The notes under the pieces: generated by a model
What the model was told of the DNA's origin: nothing
The model's database searches: none
Seen by the model: only the letters and a program-made list of their open reading frames with translations
Part shown: positions 13,312-20,397 of the stretch, piece after piece
Layout of the letters: each line of letters begins with the position of its first letter
How positions within the stretch are numbered: the first letter of the stretch is position 1
Made by a program: the position numbers and the translations under genes
DNA from: Clostridium sp.
Lineage (GTDB): Bacteria; Bacillota; Clostridia; Acetivibrionales; Acetivibrionaceae
Direction of reading: 5' to 3'
NCBI GenBank assembly: GCA_012798835.1
Contig: JAAZML010000021.1
Coordinates: 1-33,962 of the forward strand
DNA length: 33,962 nucleotides

Positions 13312-13345
13312 AAACGAAACTTTTGTTGTTATATTTCCGTCTAAA
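13312..13345 (+). promoter_or_regulatory. ECF-sigma-like promoter before the second GHL13 gene
   Basis: GAAAC (13316-13320) followed by TTTT, then after 17 bases in total CGTCTAAA (13338-13345). GAAAC with CGTC at 16-17 bases is the common pattern for extracytoplasmic-function sigma factors in Firmicutes. The upstream part AAACGAAACTTTT recurs at 20319-20331 before the GHL10-SLH gene. Inferred from pattern. Confidence 0.5.
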
Positions 13346-13439
13346 TAGTATTATATATATAAAATATGCTGTACTAAAGCCATATATTTTATAATCCACA
13401 ATCTAGTAATATACAAAATAAAATCTACAGGGGGTTAAT

Positions 13440-14684
13440 ATGTCAAGACAAAATGCAAAAAAAACTTTTTTTTTCAGAGATCTGATGGTAATATCGCTAA
13501 TGTTGTCGCTTGTGTTGATGTTGGGTGCATGTAAGAATAATGATGGTGAAAACAATCCAAGTCCAACTGATACGGTCGTGGATGGGGACAAAGACCAAAC
13601 TCAAAATACGCCGGGGACTGAAGGGGAAAGCCCAAGCCCAACCGAGGCTCCAACCGAAATTCCGACAGAAGTACCGCCTTCCAAAAAAGATATAAAAGTC
13701 AAGGCTTTATATCTTACGGGATGGACTGTGGGAGTGGATGATAGGCTTAACCACTATGTAGAACTTGCAAAAAACACGGAAATAAATGCTTATGTGGTTG
13801 ACATTAAAGATGATGACGGGTATGTGGGTTATGAATCTAATATACCGGCTGTACGGGAAATGGGTACATGGATGACCAAGTACAATGCGGATAAGGTATT
13901 AAAGACATTCCACGATAATGATATTCATGTTATAGGGAGACTTGTATGCTTTAAAGATCCGCTTCTATCGGCAAAGAAGCCGGAACTGGCAGTGAAAAAT
14001 GCAAGCGGGGGACTTTGGAAAGACAAACACTCTCTAACATGGCTAGATCCATACAATAAAGACTCCTGGCCTTATTTAATTGAAATAGCAAGGGAAGCAG
14101 TAGAAAAGGGTTTTGACGAAATACAGTTTGACTATGTAAGATTCCCTAATGATGGTGATAAAAAGGCGATGAATTTTGCAAGCGGTGGCAAAGAAAAACA
14201 CGAGGCCATCAATGAATTTTTATCTTATGCAAAAAAAGAGCTTCCCGGTGTGGTTTTATCTGCGGATGTGTTCGGAATAATTCTAGAAAGTCCCGCTGAT
14301 ACCGAGGATATTGGCCAATACCTAGAGCTCATCGGAAAAGATATTGAATATATTTCGCCTATGGTGTATCCGTCACATTATGCTGTTGGACAAAGGGTTA
14401 ATGGTGTGCAATTCATGAAACCGGATTTTGATCCCTATGGGGTGGTATATCAAAGCCTTGCTAAATGTAAAGACAGGTTATCTAAAGTTAGCGACTATAA
14501 GGCTGATGTAAGGGCATACATTCAAGGTTTTACAGCCTCTTATTTGGAGCCTGGCTATTGGCAAAGATATGGACCCGAACAGATGAAGCAGCAGATAAAG
14601 GCGGTATATGATGCAGGCTACGAGGAATGGATATTCTGGGATGCAACCAATAGGTATCCTGAGGATGGATTTTTAAAAGAGTGA
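13440..14684 (+). CDS. Lipoprotein putative glycoside hydrolase, GHL13/DUF4015 family (copy 2)
   Basis: A 414-residue paralogue of the preceding gene product. It has a lipoprotein signal peptide: a basic start (MSRQNAKK), a hydrophobic core and the lipobox LGAC at about residues 28-31. The mature protein would be attached to the outer face of the membrane through that Cys. A Pro/Thr/Glu-rich linker (about 38-80) carries the TIM-barrel domain away from the membrane. Shared family blocks are AVEKGFDEIQFDYVRFPN, LSADVFGIILES, SPMVYPSHY, RAYIQGFTASYLEPGYW and EEWIFWDATN. GGGGG before the ATG gives the ribosome binding site. The two copies are nearly identical in DNA around the EKGFDEIQF segment. 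A GAAAC/CGTC promoter-like element lies about 95 bases upstream, so this copy may be expressed separately from the first. Substrate unknown. Confidence 0.87.
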   Translation: MSRQNAKKTFFFRDLMVISLMLSLVLMLGACKNNDGENNPSPTDTVVDGDKDQTQNTPGTEGESPSPTEAPTEIPTEVPPSKKDIKVKALYLTGWTVGVDDRLNHYVELAKNTEINAYVVDIKDDDGYVGYESNIPAVREMGTWMTKYNADKVLKTFHDNDIHVIGRLVCFKDPLLSAKKPELAVKNASGGLWKDKHSLTWLDPYNKDSWPYLIEIAREAVEKGFDEIQFDYVRFPNDGDKKAMNFASGGKEKHEAINEFLSYAKKELPGVVLSADVFGIILESPADTEDIGQYLELIGKDIEYISPMVYPSHYAVGQRVNGVQFMKPDFDPYGVVYQSLAKCKDRLSKVSDYKADVRAYIQGFTASYLEPGYWQRYGPEQMKQQIKAVYDAGYEEWIFWDATNRYPEDGFLKE

Positions 14685-14721
14685 TCTAAAACTTGCAAAT
14701 GAAAGTTATCTGCAAAACATG

Positions 14722-14760
14722 AAGGGCGGCGGATGTGAAAAATAACATTTTGCCGTCCTT
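14722..14760 (+). terminator. Terminator-like hairpin after the second GHL13 gene
   Basis: AAGGGCGGC (14722-14730) pairs with GCCGTCCTT (14752-14760) with one G-U pair, and GATGT/ACATT can extend pairing inside. The T-run after it is poor (TGTATT). A likely end of the GHL13 transcript. Confidence 0.6.
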
Positions 14761-14843
14761 TGTATTGTCGCGATTAGCAGAAATTTGCCGCATGGATGCG
14801 GGAAATGATGGACTTTTGACTTTTTATGCGCCAAAAGGTTATC

Positions 14844-14871
14844 TTGACTTGTTTTTAGCAAGTGGTACAAT
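14844..14871 (+). promoter_or_regulatory. Sigma-A promoter of the ribonucleotide reductase gene
   Basis: TTGACT (14844-14849), 16-base spacer, TACAAT (14866-14871). It lies about 63 bases before the reductase ATG and after the preceding hairpin. Good match to the housekeeping consensus. No conserved cobalamin riboswitch box was recognised in the leader. Confidence 0.7.
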
Positions 14872-14933
14872 ATACTGTATGATGAAAAGTTGAGCATACA
14901 TAATGTAGTGATTTATTACAGAGGGGGATAATA

Positions 14934-17273
14934 ATGGGGTTAAGCGATAATGCGATTCGGGTCTTGGAAAAACGATATTTTGCCAAGGATGTAGATGGCA
15001 GGCTTTTGGAGGATGCGGATTCCATGTTCAAAAGGGTTGCCAAGGCAATTGCAGAAGCGGACAAAGATTTTGTTTCAGCGGAAGAACTTAAAAATATAGA
15101 ACAGGATTTTTATGAAATGATGTCGAGTCTTGAGTTTTTACCTAACTCGCCCACCCTTATGAATGCAGGGAGACCGCTAGGGCAACTTAGTGCATGTTTT
15201 GTTCTTCCTATAGAGGATACAATGGAAGGAATATTTGAGGCCATTAAAAATGCGGCACTTATACACAAAAGCGGCGGCGGAACGGGATTTAGCTTTTCAC
15301 GTCTAAGGCCTAAGGGTGCCTCGGTAAATTCAACGGGGGGTGTTGCCAGCGGGCCGGTCAGCTTCATGAAGGTTTTTAATGCAGCTACCGAGGCGGTAAA
15401 ACAAGGGGGCACAAGAAGAGGTGCTAATATGGGAATACTCCGGGTAGATCACCCGGATATACTAGAATTTATATGCTGTAAAAAAAATAATGCCGATATT
15501 ACCAATTTTAATATTAGTATTGGAATAACCGAGGAATTTATGGATTCCGTTGAAAAGGGCAAGGAATACAATTTACTAGAACCAGCTACCGGAAAGGTTG
15601 TTGCAAGCCTCAATGCAGCGGATGTATTTGAATTGATGGTTGACATGGCTTGGACCAATGGGGAGCCGGGGATTGTCTTTTTAGATAGGATCAATAAGGA
15701 TAATGTTACACCCGAAGTGGGGGAAATAGAAAGCACCAACCCCTGTGGGGAACAGCCTCTTTTACCTTACGAGGCATGCAACCTAGGTTCTATAAATTTA
15801 AGCATTATGGTAAAAAGCAAAGATAAGATACCTCAGGTAGATTATGCACGTCTTGGGAAAACGGTAAAGAAGGCGGTTCGTTTCCTTGACAATGTAATTG
15901 ATGTAAACAAATACCCGCTGCCATTGATTTCTGAAATGACAAGATCGACCAGAAAGATAGGTCTTGGAGTCATGGGCTGGGCAGATATGCTTTGTAAGAT
16001 GGGCATATCCTACAATTCTGAAGAAGCTATAAAACTTGCAGACAAAATAATGCGCTTCATTAGAGAAGAATCCCAAAAGGCCTCATCCGAGCTTGCAGAA
16101 ATAAAAGGCAATTTCCCCTGTTACGAAAAAAGCATATATAAGAATTCAGGTCATAAAATGCGTAATGCTACTACTACCACTATAGCCCCTACGGGGACAC
16201 TTAGCATTATAGCAGGTGTATCAAGCGGTATAGAGCCGTTGTTTGCAATTTCCTATATCAGAAATGTAATGGACAACGATGAACTTATTGAGGTAAATCC
16301 TCTGTTTGAGGAAACGGCGAAAAAGGGTGGATATTATTCGGGAGAGTTGATGAGGGAAATAGCAAAAAGGGGTTCAGTAGCAGAATTTGAGGTAATACCT
16401 AAAGAGACCAAAGATATTTTCGTAACTTCCCATGATATTGCACCAGAGTGGCATGTTAAAATGCAGGCTGCTTTCCAAAAACATACGGATAATGCGGTCT
16501 CCAAAACCGTGAACTTGAGGAACGAGGCCACCCAAAAAGATGTTTTTGATATCTACTGGCAAGCATATAGGACAAACTGCAAGGGAGTAACCATATATAG
16601 GGATGGGAGCAGAGATATGCAGGTGCTAAATATTGGGGAGGTAAAGGGAAAGGGTCCCAAAGAAGACGGGACAAATGCTATAGGCTGCGGACTGAAAGGC
16701 ATAACCCCAAGAGCAAGACCCGAAATTGCTACAGGCTTTACCGAAAAAGTTAAAATAGGGTGCGGTAATTTATATATAACGGTTAATTACGATGAAATGG
16801 GTATTTGTGAGGTATTTACGAATACCGGAAGAGCTGGGGGATGTCCTTCCCAGTCTGAGGCGACAGCAAGGCTTGTGTCGATTGCTCTTCGTTCGGGTGT
16901 TGATCACAGACATATTATAGAACAGCTAAAAGGCATAAGATGCCCTTCGACAATAAGGCAAAAAGGATTAAAGGTTATGTCATGCCCCGATGCTATCGGA
17001 AGGTTGATAGAAAAAGTTGTGGAGCTTCAAAATGGAAGTAAAAAGCTTATAAGCACAGCACCAATTACCGAAGAACAGCGTTTTCAACGACCTACTGGAA
17101 ATATGTCCAATCCTGGGGTTACCCCTTCGGGAGGGGGCAGGGGGCATACTGCGGGGGAGAATATCGAACCTGGGCTTATCAAAAAAGCAAATTGCCCTGA
17201 ATGCGGGAAGGGATTGGAACACGAGGGCGGCTGTGTTGTTTGTAGACATTGTGGTTATTCGAAATGCGGATGA
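14934..17273 (+). CDS. nrdJ: Adenosylcobalamin-dependent (class II) ribonucleoside reductase
   Basis: A 779-residue cytoplasmic enzyme that turns ribonucleotides into deoxyribonucleotides with adenosylcobalamin as radical source, so it works with or without oxygen. Landmarks: GGGTGFSFSRLRP, NPCGEQPLLPYEACNLGS with C271 (thiyl radical) and E273, the redox pair C282 and C88 (LSACFVLP), and APTGTLSIIAG near residue 420. After the barrel comes the TSCPD-type region (GRAGGCPSQSEA) and a C-terminal zinc-ribbon-like tail, CPECGKG...CRHCGYSKCG, whose last cysteines would re-reduce the active site. Length and order fit the clostridial NrdJ form. GAGGGGGAT precedes the ATG. It has its own promoter and no functional link to the polysaccharide genes around it. 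No truncation or intein was seen. Identification is secure. Confidence 0.96.
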   Translation: MGLSDNAIRVLEKRYFAKDVDGRLLEDADSMFKRVAKAIAEADKDFVSAEELKNIEQDFYEMMSSLEFLPNSPTLMNAGRPLGQLSACFVLPIEDTMEGIFEAIKNAALIHKSGGGTGFSFSRLRPKGASVNSTGGVASGPVSFMKVFNAATEAVKQGGTRRGANMGILRVDHPDILEFICCKKNNADITNFNISIGITEEFMDSVEKGKEYNLLEPATGKVVASLNAADVFELMVDMAWTNGEPGIVFLDRINKDNVTPEVGEIESTNPCGEQPLLPYEACNLGSINLSIMVKSKDKIPQVDYARLGKTVKKAVRFLDNVIDVNKYPLPLISEMTRSTRKIGLGVMGWADMLCKMGISYNSEEAIKLADKIMRFIREESQKASSELAEIKGNFPCYEKSIYKNSGHKMRNATTTTIAPTGTLSIIAGVSSGIEPLFAISYIRNVMDNDELIEVNPLFEETAKKGGYYSGELMREIAKRGSVAEFEVIPKETKDIFVTSHDIAPEWHVKMQAAFQKHTDNAVSKTVNLRNEATQKDVFDIYWQAYRTNCKGVTIYRDGSRDMQVLNIGEVKGKGPKEDGTNAIGCGLKGITPRARPEIATGFTEKVKIGCGNLYITVNYDEMGICEVFTNTGRAGGCPSQSEATARLVSIALRSGVDHRHIIEQLKGIRCPSTIRQKGLKVMSCPDAIGRLIEKVVELQNGSKKLISTAPITEEQRFQRPTGNMSNPGVTPSGGGRGHTAGENIEPGLIKKANCPECGKGLEHEGGCVVCRHCGYSKCG

Positions 17274-17283
17274 ACTTTTTGAT

Positions 17284-17312
17284 TTGATTTTATATACTCG
17301 AGTTGCTATAAT
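17284..17312 (+). promoter_or_regulatory. Sigma-A promoter of the gtrA-like gene
   Basis: TTGATT (17284-17289), 17-base spacer, TATAAT (17307-17312), right after the reductase stop and 33 bases before the chosen GtrA start. Strong consensus match. Confidence 0.7.
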
Positions 17313-17345
17313 TAAATTATATTTTAGGACTTGCTAGGAGAGATT

Positions 17346-17864
17346 ATGCTTACAAACAATTTGCTAGAAAAACTTAAAAAACACAAGTTTTTTTCTGAAA
17401 TGCTAACGCCCGAATCCCTTTCGCAAATGAAAAGGTATGTTATTACGGGTTTTAGTGGGTTTGCGATAGAATATTTACTTTTTAATATATTTTATAATTT
17501 TATATTTAAAAGATTTTTCCCAGCGGGTTTTACCCTTGCAAAAAGTATTATATCCGGGATTGTACATTATGATTTAAAGGGAGATACATATAGGTATTTG
17601 CTGGCTAATGCCATTGCTTACGTAGTTGTATTTTGGTTTAATTTTTTACTCAACAGATTTTGGTCTTTCAAATCTAAGGTCAATATCTTTAAACAGTTAA
17701 GGCAGTATGGCATACTGTTTTTCTTCAATCTTTTTGCCACCAGTGTTTTCCTATACCTGTTAAGTGAAAAGATAGGGATCATCCCTGAAATATCTAAGAT
17801 ATTGGTGATGGGACTGGTGGTATGCTGGAATTTCATTCTTTATAAAAAGGTAATTTATAAGTAG
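17346..17864 (+). CDS. GtrA-like membrane protein
   Basis: A small integral membrane protein of 172 residues with four predicted helices and the GtrA family pattern: RYVITGFSGFAIEYLLFNIF near the start, ANAIAYVVVFWFNFLLNRFWSF in the middle and a final helix ending in VCWNFILYKKVIY. GtrA-family proteins are thought to flip or transfer lipid-linked sugars (polyprenyl-phosphate hexose) used in cell-surface glycosylation. The frame is open from a TTG at 17331, but TAGGAG five bases before the ATG at 17346 favours the latter. It stands 30 bases upstream of a large GT-C-like membrane protein, which would be the natural user of a lipid-linked sugar. No polyprenyl-phosphate glycosyltransferase (GT2) gene is adjacent, so the donor synthase must be elsewhere. 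Confidence 0.85.
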   Translation: MLTNNLLEKLKKHKFFSEMLTPESLSQMKRYVITGFSGFAIEYLLFNIFYNFIFKRFFPAGFTLAKSIISGIVHYDLKGDTYRYLLANAIAYVVVFWFNFLLNRFWSFKSKVNIFKQLRQYGILFFFNLFATSVFLYLLSEKIGIIPEISKILVMGLVVCWNFILYKKVIYK

Positions 17865-17894
17865 TTTAAAAAAAAGAGAGGTAATTTTTATTTT

Positions 17895-20237
17895 ATGCTT
17901 GGGATCCTTTATATTATTTTAGCATGGATAGGTGGGTATGTATTCCTAAAGAGGTTTTTGCCCTCCCTATTTGATTTTAGGAAATCATCATCTTTGATCG
18001 GCAGCAAGACTTTTACTTCTAGTTGGATGGTTACCGTACCCGCCTCGTTTTTGGTAGGTATACTTTTTGCTACATGGCTCACATATATGGCTTCGTTTTT
18101 TTTAAAATCGTTGCCCAATCCGCTTCTAGCCGGCAATATAATTTCTTTTTCTGTTTTGGTTTTGTTCATTGCATGCTATTTTATCAAGAACGGGGGATTC
18201 AAATACGAAACCTACCTAAATAAAATCAACTCAAATAAAAGAAAATTATTTTTAAGTAGCAACAAAATTGAAATAGTATATGTTTTATTTTTTTTAATTA
18301 TATGGACATTTCTTATGTGCAAATCGTTCTATATAAAAAATGGCATTATGAATATTGGGGAATCGGTGGCTAGTGATTTTGCTCCACATTTGGCGGTAAT
18401 AAGATCTTTTTCCTTTGGTTCAAACTTCCCCACAGAATACCCGCATTTTGCGGATGGAAGCATAAGATATCACTTTATGTTTCAATTTTTAGCGGGCAAT
18501 TTAGAGTTCTTAGGTATGAGATTGGATTGGGCATTCAATCTTCCGAGTATTTTATCGATTGTTTCATTTATAATGTTACTTTATTCTTTCACCCTGTTGG
18601 TTTTTGGGGATAAAAGGATTGGGGTTTTAACCGGTGTACTATTCTTTTTCCGAAGTTCTTTTGCATTTTTTACTTACATTTCCCAAAAATTTTTCTTTAC
18701 TGAAATTTTGGGTGAATTGGATCAAATAACCACTAATATAGGCAACACCCCGAAAGAGGAATGGGGTCTTTATGCACAAAAGGTTTACCTAAACCAGCGC
18801 CATTTGTCTTTTGCGTTGGGCATTATGATGATTGTGTTGATAGCCGTTCTACCCCTGTTTATAAAAATGGTTACCAAAGAGGAAGAAATCGACAGGCCTG
18901 TGGGGGGTAATGAGACAAGAGCAGGAAGGAGAAAAGGAGGCTTTTACAAACATTATCTTAGTGAATTTATCGCATCAAAGGATGCATGGATTCCTGATGA
19001 TGCCGTAGCACCTATAGTTTTAGGCATTATTTTGGGTCTAACGAGCTTTTGGAATGGTGCAGTTGTTATAGCAGCAATTTCCATACTTTTTGTAATGGCT
19101 ATATTCTCCAAACAGAGGCTGGCGTATCTTAACATAGCACTGTTTACAATCATTTTGGCCTATTTCCAATCTAAGTTTTTTATAAGGGGGGGAGGTTCCC
19201 CGGTTTCACCAAGCCTTTATGTAGGTTTTTTGGCAGATACTAATGGGCTAGAGAAGGATCTATCCGAATATTTTTTCGCCAATGGTTTTTTAGCAACAAT
19301 ACAGCATTTTATCCGTATAATCCCCCATATCATAAGCTTTTATATTGAGGTACTGGGAACTTTGCCTTTTATGATATACATCTATTTATTCCTTAGAAAA
19401 GGTGGGAGTGGAAAGGGCAAGAAAATATTTTTTATAGTGTCTACTGCGTTTATTGGGTGTTTTTTCACAGTTTACAAATTACTTAATGATGATAAAATAG
19501 CCAACAAGAATCTATTTATTGCTTCTATGCTTTTTGTTTTCTTGCTTGTGATTTCATTTGGTTTTCTCCAAATGCTTTACAATGATAGAAGGGCTTCTCG
19601 GGGAAGCGGCAGGCTTATTTTGGCATTTACAGCTCCTATTATTTTGGCCAGTACAATAAAGCTTACGATCGATGTCGATATAAACCACAAGTACATTGTC
19701 ATAGCCTCGATACTTTTAAACATATTTGTGGCGGCTCTCCTAGTGAAAGTGTCAAGAATAAAGAAACCCGCAATTACCATTATTGGGGTGCTGATTTCCA
19801 CGATAATAGTAATAACAGGCATTGTGGATTTAATAACACTATTTAATCTAAGTGAAATACGTTATCAGGTGGATTGTAATAATGCCATCCTTGTCGAGGT
19901 AAAAAATACAACGGGCAAGAATGAAATTTTTTTGACGGATGATTATAGTATCCATCCCATATTACTGGCAGGAAGGAAAGTGTTTTGCGGCTGGCCCTAT
20001 TACACATGGTCGGCGGGTTATGATACGGATGCAAGAGAAGAGATAAGACAGAGGATTTTTAATGCTGTCGATGAGCAAACCCTAAAAAAGCTTGTAGGGG
20101 ATAATAATATAAGCTATATAGTTATAGATGAATGGGTAAGAGATCCCGAAAAATATGTTTTGGACGAGGAACTGATAAGAAGGACTTTTGGAACTTTTTA
20201 TGAATATGGTGAACTTATTATTTATAAAACATATTAA
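17895..20237 (+). CDS. Large polytopic membrane protein, GT-C glycosyltransferase-like
   Basis: A 780-residue protein with roughly 14 or more hydrophobic helices and a soluble C-terminal part (about 660-780). After four helices, an extracellular loop contains SVASDFAPHLAVIRSF and later DGSIRYHFMFQFLAG. An acidic residue (D161) in the first large outside loop followed by a helix entry is the hallmark of GT-C enzymes that use polyprenyl-phosphate sugars. The C-terminal segment (ILVEVKNTTGKNEIFLTDD, GRKVFCGWPYYTWSAGYD) resembles the C-terminal domain seen in such membrane transferases. I do not recognise a named family with certainty; DUF2298-type proteins are one possibility. AGAGAGG precedes the ATG. 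The gtrA-like gene just upstream and an SLH surface protein just downstream suggest glycosylation of the cell surface. Function is inferred, not shown. Confidence 0.6.
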   Translation: MLGILYIILAWIGGYVFLKRFLPSLFDFRKSSSLIGSKTFTSSWMVTVPASFLVGILFATWLTYMASFFLKSLPNPLLAGNIISFSVLVLFIACYFIKNGGFKYETYLNKINSNKRKLFLSSNKIEIVYVLFFLIIWTFLMCKSFYIKNGIMNIGESVASDFAPHLAVIRSFSFGSNFPTEYPHFADGSIRYHFMFQFLAGNLEFLGMRLDWAFNLPSILSIVSFIMLLYSFTLLVFGDKRIGVLTGVLFFFRSSFAFFTYISQKFFFTEILGELDQITTNIGNTPKEEWGLYAQKVYLNQRHLSFALGIMMIVLIAVLPLFIKMVTKEEEIDRPVGGNETRAGRRKGGFYKHYLSEFIASKDAWIPDDAVAPIVLGIILGLTSFWNGAVVIAAISILFVMAIFSKQRLAYLNIALFTIILAYFQSKFFIRGGGSPVSPSLYVGFLADTNGLEKDLSEYFFANGFLATIQHFIRIIPHIISFYIEVLGTLPFMIYIYLFLRKGGSGKGKKIFFIVSTAFIGCFFTVYKLLNDDKIANKNLFIASMLFVFLLVISFGFLQMLYNDRRASRGSGRLILAFTAPIILASTIKLTIDVDINHKYIVIASILLNIFVAALLVKVSRIKKPAITIIGVLISTIIVITGIVDLITLFNLSEIRYQVDCNNAILVEVKNTTGKNEIFLTDDYSIHPILLAGRKVFCGWPYYTWSAGYDTDAREEIRQRIFNAVDEQTLKKLVGDNNISYIVIDEWVRDPEKYVLDEELIRRTFGTFYEYGELIIYKTY

Positions 20238-20318
20238 CCTTCTCAATAAAAGCACAGGACTATGTATTTTTTACAGGTTGACTAACCCTAAAGGCCAATT
20301 TAACATTATAATTGGGGG

Positions 20319-20331
20319 AAACGAAACTTTT
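20319..20331 (+). promoter_or_regulatory. Possible regulatory 13-mer upstream of the GHL10-SLH gene
   Basis: AAACGAAACTTTT is identical to the sequence at 13312-13324 before the second GHL13 gene. Here no CGTC -10 is found at the right distance, so it is a shared sequence of unproven role: an ECF -35 with an unusual -10, or another operator. Confidence 0.3.
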
Positions 20332-20397
20332 TGTATATTGCATGAAAAACTAGGGTAATAGGCATAAAAGTATCTATAATTTGGGGGTTAAATACAA

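Noticed and set aside
14761-14933. Cobalamin riboswitch in the leader of the B12-dependent reductase
   Set aside because: The conserved B12 box was not found and the leader after the promoter is only about 55 bases. The small CCGCA/TGCGG hairpin at 14788-14801 lies before the promoter.
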